DNA of 55,191 nucleotides, taken from Bacillota bacterium (GTDB lineage Bacteria; Bacillota; Bacilli; Alicyclobacillales; SLC66). Under the pieces are notes generated by a model. That model made no database searches and had not been told where the DNA came from. It saw only the letters and a list, made by a program, of their open reading frames with translations. Position numbers and translations under genes: made by a program. This document shows, in pieces, positions 36,820 through 44,733 of this stretch. The DNA lies in NCBI GenBank assembly GCA_021821085.1, contig JAKACV010000013.1, positions 1 to 55,191 of the forward strand. Direction: 5' to 3'. The first letter of the stretch is position 1. Each line of letters opens with the position of its first letter.

Positions 36820-36850
36820 ATCACGGATATAAACGCATAAGCATAGATTA
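36820..36850 (+). promoter_or_regulatory. Possible sigma-K-like promoter of the plus-strand GT2 gene
   Basis: CAC (36822-36824) and CATAGATTA (36842-36850) have the spacing of mother-cell sigma-K promoters (mACm, 16-17 bp, CATAnnnTA). The predicted start site would fall on the ribosome site GAGGTG (36855-36860), which weakens the call. Confidence 0.35.
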
Positions 36851-36866
36851 AACTGAGGTGTAAGTA

Positions 36867-38045
36867 GTGACTCCTTTGATTGCATTGCTTCGCACACAGG
36901 ATGGGATGCCTCAAGTGCGTGCTCATATGGATCAGCCATGGGTGATGTGGAGTGGGGCGCTTAAAGAATGGCGGCGCCCTCCAGCAGACGACGAACTCAT
37001 GCAATTGTCCAGTTCTACAGAGTGCGTCGTCGTTGGTCAAGAAAAGCCTGGCGGTATGGAGTGGAGTGAATATTTCATCTTAGGCCTTGGAATCCCTGCC
37101 ATCTGGCGGACAGAAATACTCATACACTTCATGCGAGATGTAAAACAAGTTGAACCATCGGCTAAATATCGCGCGTATATGTATGCACTTCAGCTTCGAC
37201 CACAACAGATTGCCATTATTAGCGAATCTACCTGTTTTGGAGTTGCGGGGCTCGCAGCTATAGAAAAAGTTACTGCAAAGGTGGAGTTGTCGCACATTTT
37301 ACCCATGGTGTTGAGCGGAGGTCAGAAGGAAAGGGCTCAGTATCCTTCCTATCCGGAAGTTACGATTGTCATCTGTACTTTCAATGAAGAGCAGAGAATC
37401 GGGTGGGCGCTTCAATCTGTGTTCGCTCAAACTGGGAATCATTTTGAGTGTATCATAAGCGATGATGGTTCTACAGATCGCACTATTGACAGGGTGCGAA
37501 TGATTGACGATCCACGGCTGCGTATCACATCACTTCCATCTAATCGCGGGAAAGCTCATGCGTTGAATGCAGCTTTACGCATCGCACGGGGGAAGTACTT
37601 ATTGGAGTTGGATGCGGATGACTGGCTGCCGCCACATGCCGTCACAACTCTTTTTGAAGCGATGGATTGCGAGGCCAGTGACGTGGGACTACTCACCTCA
37701 TTTTACCACTTATGGCGGCGCAATCGCTATGACGATCTGATCTATCGTGGGATTCAGGAGAGCCAGCAGATCACTGTGAGCAATCACTTTGCAAAAGTCC
37801 CCATCCCCCGATTATATCGTACAGATGTCTTACGAGAATTCGAAGGATGGGATGTACATGACTCTTCACGGGGACGACTCTACGAAGACGTGGCGATGAC
37901 TGCAAGATTTTTGAAACAAAGTAAGATCGCCATGGTCAAACAGGCACTTTACCATCGTGTGATTCGCCATTCGAGTATCAGTCAACAACATGACCACGAG
38001 TACACGGTGTGGGCACGTGAAAATCTCGATGGAGGAGATGATTGA
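36867..38045 (+). CDS. GT2 glycosyltransferase with an extra N-terminal domain
   Basis: The 392-residue product has a GT-A domain from about residue 165: VTIVICTFNEEQRIGWALQS, ISDDGSTDRTIDR, and ELDADDWLPPHA (DxD), with RGRLYEDVAMTARFLK as the acceptor-side motif. The first 160 residues (GMPQVRAHMDQPWVMWSGAL at the start) belong to no family I recognise. GTG start behind GAGGTG. It is convergent with two DUF2642-type genes and close to a glycosyltransferase operon, so it may decorate the spore surface (inference). Confidence 0.8.
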   Translation: MTPLIALLRTQDGMPQVRAHMDQPWVMWSGALKEWRRPPADDELMQLSSSTECVVVGQEKPGGMEWSEYFILGLGIPAIWRTEILIHFMRDVKQVEPSAKYRAYMYALQLRPQQIAIISESTCFGVAGLAAIEKVTAKVELSHILPMVLSGGQKERAQYPSYPEVTIVICTFNEEQRIGWALQSVFAQTGNHFECIISDDGSTDRTIDRVRMIDDPRLRITSLPSNRGKAHALNAALRIARGKYLLELDADDWLPPHAVTTLFEAMDCEASDVGLLTSFYHLWRRNRYDDLIYRGIQESQQITVSNHFAKVPIPRLYRTDVLREFEGWDVHDSSRGRLYEDVAMTARFLKQSKIAMVKQALYHRVIRHSSISQQHDHEYTVWARENLDGGDD

Positions 38046-38064
38046 CCAGAATCTCTGTAAAGAA

Positions 38065-38262
38065 TCAGACCAAAATACGAACATAATCAATGTTTGTCGT
38101 TGGGATGGTCACTGTAACAGGTTGACTGTATACGATAGGCGGTTCCTGGACTTGGATAAAACTTATTTGTACAACGGTAAGTGTTCCTTCATACATGGAT
38201 CCAGGAACGACGACTTCGACTGTCCGGCCGATAAAGGAAGACAGGATCGATACGAAGTTCAT
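38065..38262 (-). CDS. Small DUF2642-like (Sm-like) protein
   Basis: A 65-residue product: MNFVSILSSFIGRTVEVVVP then GSMYEGTLTVVQISFIQVQE, a short beta barrel of the kind found in DUF2642 proteins such as the B. subtilis spore-associated YuzF type (from memory). It follows the longer DUF2642-like gene by 18 bp with GAGGGGTG as ribosome site, so the two form an operon. Function unknown; a spore coat role is an inference. Confidence 0.68.
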   Translation of the reverse strand: MNFVSILSSFIGRTVEVVVPGSMYEGTLTVVQISFIQVQEPPIVYSQPVTVTIPTTNIDYVRILV

Positions 38263-38280
38263 ATTCTTTCACCCCTCTTT

Positions 38281-38736
38281 TTATTGAACAGCGTTAATTT
38301 TGGCATAGGGAATGACCACAATGTCCCCTGTGCTTTCAATGAGTTCCACTGCATTCGTTCCAACGACAGTAACGGTTCCTGTAATTGACCCTCCGCTTGT
38401 TGCTATTGTGACCGTTTGACCCTGACGACTTGTGAAGTATGATTGCAATGCGGGATTTGCAGGTAATCCACTGGCAAGTTCCGCTTTTAGCGCCCTAACT
38501 TCACGTTGCAGTGCGCGCAGTTGCTCCTCTTGATGGTGCAACTCTTTTTCAATGTGGTGAAGTTCCGTGTGTAATTCGTGTAGTTCGTGACGAATTGCAT
38601 GGATTTTCTTGCGCACATCATATCGTAGTGGCACGCAATGCTTTGCTTTTTTGACGCGTGCAACGTTAAGGGTTGCGGCGTTAATGGTTTTTACCCGTAA
38701 AGTCTGAATCTGAGCTTCAGCAGGTGCACGATGCAT
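38281..38736 (-). CDS. Coiled-coil protein with a C-terminal DUF2642-like domain
   Basis: The 151-residue product has a basic N-terminus, a histidine- and glutamate-rich coiled coil at about residues 43-90 (KIHAIRHELHELHTELHHIE then KELHHQEEQLRALQREVRAL), and a C-terminal Sm-like barrel at about 100-151 (RQGQTVTIATSGGSITGTVT). The barrel resembles the gene downstream. The heptads place His at many outer positions, so charge may switch near pH 6. AAAGGGGT precedes the ATG. Probable spore-surface structural protein (inference). Confidence 0.68.
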   Translation of the reverse strand: MHRAPAEAQIQTLRVKTINAATLNVARVKKAKHCVPLRYDVRKKIHAIRHELHELHTELHHIEKELHHQEEQLRALQREVRALKAELASGLPANPALQSYFTSRQGQTVTIATSGGSITGTVTVVGTNAVELIESTGDIVVIPYAKINAVQ

Positions 38737-38880
38737 GTAGGTGTACCCCTTTCGGTAAGGTGTGGTTGTCTCTATGCAATCTATTCATGCTACAATGCGT
38801 CTGACTCGGCAAATAACTAGATTCACGTAAATATGCAAATCGCACGATGAGAACTGCATAAAAAAGAAGTGCGTTGCATG

Positions 38881-39717
38881 TCAGAATTCTTCATGTTGAT
38901 AGAAGGGACGCGCTGTGGGCACTTGGTTTTCCATTAAATCAGTCCACGTCATTCCTTCGAAATGTCCAGTCCACTTGTGATTGAAGTGCGCCCAACTGCG
39001 ATCGATCCTGCTCTTACCAAGGTCAGACAACAGGTGAAAGGAACTGTGATTGTCGTGCCAAACAAACGTGTCCAGTGCGAGAGTAAGTTTCCAGCCGGCC
39101 AGTCTGGCTCGTAAGCACCAATCTGCATCATCTGCGCCGTATGCACAACCTGGATCAAGTCCGCCAATGTGATCGTGTGCTGCTCGTCTGACGTATAAGA
39201 GCGTGCCTTGTAGATTTTTTGTAGTCATCGCGCAGGGCGTGATCTGCGCAAGATGCGAGTTGACCTCAGCGAGTGCGATTTCACTGTAAGCAAAATTGCT
39301 TTGCGGTAGCTGATAACTGATCATATCTTGCCTGCCGCCGATGCCTCGACCGATCGGCGCGACAGCTGCAATCTGTGAATCATGTGTGAGATGATGCTGT
39401 AAACGCATGATCCACTGGGGTCCTACGTATACGTCTGAGTTTACGTAACACAGATCAGAGATTGCATCGAGATGTGGATAAACCTGGTTGACGGCAGGAG
39501 CGTAGCCAAAATTTTTTTCGTTTTCGATGACAGAAAGGATGGATGGATTCAGTTGTTGATATTCGCGCAACATGTTGCGTGATCCATCTGTGGAGGCATT
39601 GTCTACGATCCAGATGTGAAATGGAACATTTGTTAGCTTAATAAGGAGATCTAAGCATTGGCGTGTTTTGTGGACCGTATTAAAACTGATTAGGATGATG
39701 GTAACGGGATTCTCCAT
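38881..39717 (-). CDS. GT2 glycosyltransferase (rhamnosyltransferase-like)
   Basis: The 278-residue product has ILISFNTVHKTRQCLDLLI, WIVDNASTDGSRNMLREYQ, and VNSDVYVGPQWIMRLQHHL, with GADDADWCLRARLAGWKLTL as the C-terminal ED-type motif. The ATG at 39717 is one base beyond the stop of the preceding gene, with GGGTGGA as ribosome site; the upstream extension of the frame overlaps that gene and is rejected. Last gene of the rmlA-GT-GT-GT operon. Confidence 0.85.
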   Translation of the reverse strand: MENPVTIILISFNTVHKTRQCLDLLIKLTNVPFHIWIVDNASTDGSRNMLREYQQLNPSILSVIENEKNFGYAPAVNQVYPHLDAISDLCYVNSDVYVGPQWIMRLQHHLTHDSQIAAVAPIGRGIGGRQDMISYQLPQSNFAYSEIALAEVNSHLAQITPCAMTTKNLQGTLLYVRRAAHDHIGGLDPGCAYGADDADWCLRARLAGWKLTLALDTFVWHDNHSSFHLLSDLGKSRIDRSWAHFNHKWTGHFEGMTWTDLMENQVPTARPFYQHEEF

Positions 39718-39718
39718 G

Positions 39719-40441
39719 TTATTCCACCCACGGTTCAAGGATCGGTGATTCGTCCAGCATAGAGTCATAATGGCTGCGCGGGCAAAATGCAGAATGAGGA
39801 TCGCGCTCGACATAAAATTGGTACTTTTGAAGCGTTTCTTCTTTAGAACCCGCATAACCGTAATGTTTGATGCGGATATCGGAAGTAGTACCAGGAAAAT
39901 CGGATACTAAATTCTGCGGTAAACTTCCTCCATGCAGGGCTTGATCATTCCATTTATAGGGTTCCCGAGGAAGATAGCGAAATAGGCGTGGCCCATATTG
40001 GACTGGTGCCCATAACTTATCCACTCGGTAGTGCGTGAGAGAATGCCAGAAATGATAGAAACGAAACGCATACCAATCGATTGTGGGTTGATTAATCAAG
40101 GCGCGAACTTCATGTTTGAACCGCGATTCGAATATTTCATCCGCGTCAAGGGCTAAGATCCAATCGGGTTTTGTTGCAATAGTGCGCCGAAATAATCGGA
40201 GTTTCAATGCCATCTCATTAATGCCGTAGAGAGACTGATCGGATCGTCCAAGGGATATGACTTTTGCATAGGAAGCACAAATAGCTATCGTGTCATCTGT
40301 AGATCCGTCATCGAGGATGACAATTTCATCGACGTATTCAGATAAGTCATTGAGAACTTCACGTAAATAGCGATTGGATTCGTTGCGTACTTGCATCATC
40401 GCAGTTAGCTTATTGCCATCCGTTTTGCGAGATTGTGCCAT
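39719..40441 (-). CDS. GT2 glycosyltransferase (WaaE-like)
   Basis: The 240-residue product has KLTAMMQVRNESNRYLREVL, EIVILDDGSTDDTIAICASY, and DWILALDADEIFESRFKHEV (DxD), followed by a region with DKLWAPVQYGPRLFRYLP as in sugar transferases that act on lipopolysaccharide-like or protein-linked glycans. It is third in the operon, 17 bp after the previous gene. Substrate not known. Confidence 0.84.
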   Translation of the reverse strand: MAQSRKTDGNKLTAMMQVRNESNRYLREVLNDLSEYVDEIVILDDGSTDDTIAICASYAKVISLGRSDQSLYGINEMALKLRLFRRTIATKPDWILALDADEIFESRFKHEVRALINQPTIDWYAFRFYHFWHSLTHYRVDKLWAPVQYGPRLFRYLPREPYKWNDQALHGGSLPQNLVSDFPGTTSDIRIKHYGYAGSKEETLQKYQFYVERDPHSAFCPRSHYDSMLDESPILEPWVE

Positions 40442-40458
40442 TGTAGATGTTCCCTTCT

Positions 40459-41208
40459 TTATCCCTCGGATTCAATTAGCAAATGTGCCCACTTTTTCCG
40501 AAAGTAATGTTCGCTGTCTTCAAATAAAGCACGTAACTTGCCGTGATCTTTGCAACTTTGTCCCATCAGATGATAGATGGTGCTTTCTGGGCAGTACACA
40601 ACGCGATATCCTTGGCTACGGGCGTTGAAAGAGTAGTCTGTTTCCTCGAAATAAAAAAAATAGTTTTCGTCAAATAGTCCTAATTGGGCGAGTAGGTCAC
40701 GCCGAATCAGATATGCGGCGCCGCAAACACTGATGCAATCCTCTTGTTGATCGTACTTGCCTATTTCATTTCGTTCGAATAGACCGCGCGGCTCATGGTG
40801 GGCATTGGTGCCAACGATCCCAGCTCCGGTAATTTGCCCATGGTGATCAATCATTTTAGGACCGACTACTGCGATGCGCGGATCGCTGTCCATACAGTGC
40901 AGCAAGGGTTCCAACCAGTGAGCAGTGACTAAGACATCGCTATTGAGAAGAAGAATGTATGGACTCGTTCCTGCTAGAATTCCTTGGTTGCAGGCTTTTG
41001 CGTACCCTTCATTCTTTGTGTTTGCGATCATGATCAGGTGATTGGATGCCATTTGTGAGAGCATCTCTAGGGAACCGTCTTGACTTCCGTTGTCAACGAC
41101 AATCACCCGGTGGGGAAGGGGAGTATAGGCTTCAATACTCTGTAAACATTGGAGCAAAATTTTTTTTGTATTAAAATTCACAATGACGAGGTCGATGATT
41201 GTTTTCAC
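40459..41208 (-). CDS. GT2 glycosyltransferase (rhamnosyltransferase-like)
   Basis: The 249-residue product has DLVIVNFNTKKILLQCLQSI, VIVVDNGSQDGSLEMLSQM, LLLNSDVLVTAHWLEPLLHC, CGAAYLIRRDLLAQLGLFDE and FYFEETDYSFNARSQGYRVV, the set of motifs of rhamnosyltransferase-type GT2 enzymes. The GTG start follows AGGAGGA. It directly follows the nucleotidyltransferase gene, suggesting that it uses its deoxysugar product (inference). Confidence 0.87.
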   Translation of the reverse strand: MKTIIDLVIVNFNTKKILLQCLQSIEAYTPLPHRVIVVDNGSQDGSLEMLSQMASNHLIMIANTKNEGYAKACNQGILAGTSPYILLLNSDVLVTAHWLEPLLHCMDSDPRIAVVGPKMIDHHGQITGAGIVGTNAHHEPRGLFERNEIGKYDQQEDCISVCGAAYLIRRDLLAQLGLFDENYFFYFEETDYSFNARSQGYRVVYCPESTIYHLMGQSCKDHGKLRALFEDSEHYFRKKWAHLLIESEG

Positions 41209-41226
41209 TTCCGATCCTCCTAAACG

Positions 41227-42288
41227 TTATGACCATTCACAGATTGATTGATCGCCAAGCACCATGCGCACGGAACGAGGATTTCGTGTGGTTCGGACAA
41301 TTTCTACATATCGACCCAGTAGACATTGATCGAGCCGTGGCGCTTGATCAATGATACAACCGGAGAGAATCACGCTATATTCGACGTCCGTTCCATGGAT
41401 GGTTACGTCGTCTCCGATTGAGGTATAGGGGCCAATGTATGCATTTTCAATGTGAACGTTGTGACCGATCGAAATGGGCCCTCGCAAGGTGCTTTTTCGA
41501 ATTGTTGTGCCTGAGCCTACTTGAATGGGACCTGTGATCACTGATTCGTGATCAATCGATCCTTGAATATCTGGCGTGAGATCCTCTAAAAGGAGACGAT
41601 TTGCCTCGAGTAAGTCGTTTGGTCGCCCCGTATCTTTCCACCAACTTGTAACGACCGTATGGGAGACTGAAAAATGATGGTCGACTAGCCATTGCACCGC
41701 ATCTGTAATTTCCAGTTCTCCGCGTGGGGAGGGAGTAATGGCCCGAATTGCTGCATGAATGACAGGGTTAAAAAAATACACGCCACAGAGTGCAAGATTC
41801 CCCAGATCCCGAGATGGTTTTTCAACAAGGCGAACGATGCGATCTCCCTGTAGTTGGACGATGCCAAAGTGCTGAGGATCGTCTACGGGTCCAGTTAGGA
41901 CGAGCGCATCTACGCGTGTTTGCATAAACTGCTTCATGGCATGCTGAAATCCGCCGTGAATCACATTGTCACCAAGCATCATGACAAATGGTTCTTCTCC
42001 TAAAAAGGGTCTCGCTAAGGAGACAGCATGTGCGAGGCCAAGTGGCTCAGATTGATGGAGATACGTCACTTGAATGCCAAAGGATGAGCCATCACCAAGG
42101 GTGTTTTTCACCTCCGGCGCAGTGGTTCCAACGACGATTCCAATATCGTGAATACCCACATCGCGTAGTGCGTCAATCGCGAAACACAAAATGGGGCGAT
42201 TTGCCACAGGCAGCAGTTGCTTGGCGCTCGTAAAGGTCAATGGGCGTAAGCGAGTTCCCGTACCACCAGAAAGAATGAGCCCTTTCAC
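41227..42288 (-). CDS. Glucose-1-phosphate thymidylyltransferase, long form
   Basis: Activates a hexose-1-phosphate with dTTP, the first step to dTDP-deoxysugars. The 353-residue product begins MKGLILSGGTGTRLRPLTFT, with FVMMLGDNVIHGG and VEKPSRDLGNLALCGVYFFN, then a left-handed beta-helix tail (about 245-350; hexapeptide repeats such as ITGPIQVGSGTTIRKSTLRG). The long tail is as in the RfbA form of actinomycetes and archaea, not the short RmlA. GTG start behind GGGAGGAA. No rmlB, rmlC or rmlD lies in the window. Confidence 0.88.
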   Translation of the reverse strand: MKGLILSGGTGTRLRPLTFTSAKQLLPVANRPILCFAIDALRDVGIHDIGIVVGTTAPEVKNTLGDGSSFGIQVTYLHQSEPLGLAHAVSLARPFLGEEPFVMMLGDNVIHGGFQHAMKQFMQTRVDALVLTGPVDDPQHFGIVQLQGDRIVRLVEKPSRDLGNLALCGVYFFNPVIHAAIRAITPSPRGELEITDAVQWLVDHHFSVSHTVVTSWWKDTGRPNDLLEANRLLLEDLTPDIQGSIDHESVITGPIQVGSGTTIRKSTLRGPISIGHNVHIENAYIGPYTSIGDDVTIHGTDVEYSVILSGCIIDQAPRLDQCLLGRYVEIVRTTRNPRSVRMVLGDQSICEWS

Positions 42289-42322
42289 AGATGTTCCTCC
42301 CTTCTCGTTTGTGTAGTCCCCC

Positions 42323-42351
42323 TACAATATGAACAAACTGAAAACTTTGTA
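42323..42351 (-). promoter_or_regulatory. Sigma-K-like promoter of the glycosyltransferase operon
   Basis: On the minus strand, TACA (42351-42348), 16 bp, then CATATTGTA (42331-42323) fit the mother-cell sigma-K pattern mACm-16/17-CATAnnnTA except for the first base. The expected leader is about 28 nt and leaves room for the GGGAGGAA ribosome site. Confidence 0.5.
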
Positions 42352-42410
42352 TGGACGTCTTGCCATATAGAAGTGAGGTTGATTTCATTACGGAGTGTCA
42401 CGACGATGCT

Positions 42411-43535
42411 TCATCGGACGTCCCGTGGCGAATGTATGGTCCGTTGTTTGAAATTCATCATTTTCTTTTTTATCCATGTCATCAACCAGAGCAGCATTGG
42501 GAAAAGACTCAATACGCCAAACAGGGTGTATAGGGTAATGGTTTGTTCAATGCGCGCATGATCCTTTGCGAGATACCAAGCCACAACCGCAAACGCACTG
42601 AAAGTGAGAAGCATCCACAAATGATTCCAGGTCAACACAGCTTTACGGGTTTCTTTTATTGGAAAGAAAAGTTCCCACCCTAACTGAAAATAAAGGACGG
42701 TACGGATATAGGCTCCAAAGGTCATTAAGATCAAGCCATAAATATCGAAACGTTCAATGATAAAGAGATGGATATTTCGTAAGATTTCCTCGGTGGGATA
42801 AGTGAGGGACATCGCAAATCCTAGTCCAAACATGGCAATCACACCAACTACCGGCATGATCATCATGAATGCCTGTATACCACTATTGATCATCCATAAT
42901 CGAATAAATTTTACATTGTTCTCGGTTTTAATGGGGATTATTAATAAAAATAAGAGTTCGGTCCAGATGCTGAGAACCAGCCAAACGCCCCAGAACACTG
43001 GTTTTATCCCGTATTCCAAGATAGGGAGTAAATGACTGAAGTCTTTCATGGGGGTACTTATGAACGTAACCGATGATCCGGTGAGAAGGCTTGCAATACC
43101 AATAATAATGCACGTTCGCAAAATAATATTTGGTCCTTTGAGTATGGCATAGAGACAGCCCAGAGAGAAGAAAGTGATTAACGAGATCAGTGGTGTTTCT
43201 GGATAAAAGTTGATATGGATAAAGTCAGCAAAAAATGCAATCGAACTGCATGAAAGAAAGAAGAGATAGATGCCTAAGACCGCTACGAGTGGGAAGCTGA
43301 TTAGGGGGCCAAATTGTCGCTTCATCCACTTCTGAAGAGGTGTAGTTTCTACTTGTTTTTTCACTCTCCATATTGCATGGATGATCAGTATCGCGATGGG
43401 AAGAGACACAAGAACAGATAGCCACGCATCTCTTCCAGCAGTTTGCAATAGGAAGGGAACCATCACCTCATGACCCATAATAGGCAAGGTCATCACCATT
43501 GCAAAAAAAGTTTCCCAATAGGTTGCGTTTTTCAT
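42411..43535 (-). CDS. Germinant receptor permease subunit (GerB family)
   Basis: B subunits of germinant receptors are amino-acid permease-like membrane proteins that bind the germinant. The 374-residue product has about ten hydrophobic segments, starting MKNATYWETFFAMVMTLPIM, with the family region LVLSIWTELLFLLIIPIKTE in the middle. It is the third gene of gerA-gerC-gerB, four bases after gerC. The specific germinant cannot be predicted. Confidence 0.9.
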   Translation of the reverse strand: MKNATYWETFFAMVMTLPIMGHEVMVPFLLQTAGRDAWLSVLVSLPIAILIIHAIWRVKKQVETTPLQKWMKRQFGPLISFPLVAVLGIYLFFLSCSSIAFFADFIHINFYPETPLISLITFFSLGCLYAILKGPNIILRTCIIIGIASLLTGSSVTFISTPMKDFSHLLPILEYGIKPVFWGVWLVLSIWTELLFLLIIPIKTENNVKFIRLWMINSGIQAFMMIMPVVGVIAMFGLGFAMSLTYPTEEILRNIHLFIIERFDIYGLILMTFGAYIRTVLYFQLGWELFFPIKETRKAVLTWNHLWMLLTFSAFAVVAWYLAKDHARIEQTITLYTLFGVLSLFPMLLWLMTWIKKKMMNFKQRTIHSPRDVR

Positions 43536-43539
43536 TCGA

Positions 43540-44733
43540 TTATCCTCCCACTTTTAAAAATCCGACAGGGGGTGAAGGTAGCGGGATCTTTGGATAGACA
43601 TATCGAGCGAGCCCGGGATGAACGATGTGCACATTTACCGAAGTTGTGATGTGTGCATGTGTAAATAGGTCATCCCATTGTGGGCTCACTTGATGCCACA
43701 CGTGAGGGTGTGTTCGATATAAATGCAAGCCAATACTCAGAATATCGGTGTGATCTTTTTTCTGTAAAGTGGTAATCGTGTCGGTGAGAATGGTTTGCAC
43801 TTTCGTGGCAATGGCGCGTTCCATCTGCTGAGTTGGAATAGATTGTGCCATGTTGTGACCACCTGAATCCTGTGCAACTGTCCCTTCAAGATGGAGTGAA
43901 AAATGAGCCGCCAGATGATCGTGCACGACATTCATTTGTAGAGTGGTTTTTTCGTTTGTCAGTTCAATCGCTTGTCGCGTATGATTTCTTGGATTGATGA
44001 CATCGATTGCTCCCCCTTTTTCCTGGCCAAGAAGCCAAACCAGTCCTTGTGTTTCTCGCGTAGTTAACTGTTCGACCATGTGATTGTGATGAATGACGGC
44101 CGTTCCAGCATACTCGACTAATGGAATTTTCGATAAATCGTGTCGAATGTGAAGCATCGGTAAATACCCATTATTGACTGGCCCGTACATATCCCGAAGA
44201 AACTCCCGCATGGTATGTGTAGTGTAATTTGATATGAAATGGATGTTCTGCATTCCTGCAGAAAGGGGAAACTCTGCGCTCGATCCATATGCCGTAGAGG
44301 CGCGTAAGACGTCTTGAACCGGATCATCAGTGACGAAGAGATACGCACCGAGTTGTGGTTGTTGATCTCGAACCCATATATCAAATATCCAATACAGATC
44401 CTCCCTAGCCATCGTGTGACTCAGTACTATGGACTTTGCATGTGTAAAGAGAATTCGCCGCTTCATATCGCGCACCATCTCTCGGGCGATATCTAACATC
44501 GTACGACCAACACGTGAGAGCATCGTATGACTCATTGTTTTTGTATTCTCTTCACCTGTTGGGGCTCCAATCATTTCCACGATCATTCGATAACGTTGTG
44601 AACTGACTTTTTCGACACCTACACCAGAGACAATGGCCGCGTCCCTCAGTTCAAGGTTGCTCCAACATCCCGATAAGAGTAAAGTCAGGAAAAAATAGAG
44701 AATGATCTGGGACAGATAGCGAGGCATGCTCAT
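43540..44733 (-). CDS. Germinant receptor lipoprotein subunit (GerC family)
   Basis: C subunits are lipoproteins on the outer face of the spore inner membrane. The 397-residue product has a signal peptide with lipobox LLSGC (C23), CWSNLELRDAAIVSGVGVEK after it (family signature), and a long C-terminal domain of repeated alpha-beta units. It overlaps the gerA end by 4 bp (ATGA), so subunits are made in fixed ratio. The order A-C-B is that of gerK-type operons. Confidence 0.92.
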   Translation of the reverse strand: MSMPRYLSQIILYFFLTLLLSGCWSNLELRDAAIVSGVGVEKVSSQRYRMIVEMIGAPTGEENTKTMSHTMLSRVGRTMLDIAREMVRDMKRRILFTHAKSIVLSHTMAREDLYWIFDIWVRDQQPQLGAYLFVTDDPVQDVLRASTAYGSSAEFPLSAGMQNIHFISNYTTHTMREFLRDMYGPVNNGYLPMLHIRHDLSKIPLVEYAGTAVIHHNHMVEQLTTRETQGLVWLLGQEKGGAIDVINPRNHTRQAIELTNEKTTLQMNVVHDHLAAHFSLHLEGTVAQDSGGHNMAQSIPTQQMERAIATKVQTILTDTITTLQKKDHTDILSIGLHLYRTHPHVWHQVSPQWDDLFTHAHITTSVNVHIVHPGLARYVYPKIPLPSPPVGFLKVGG

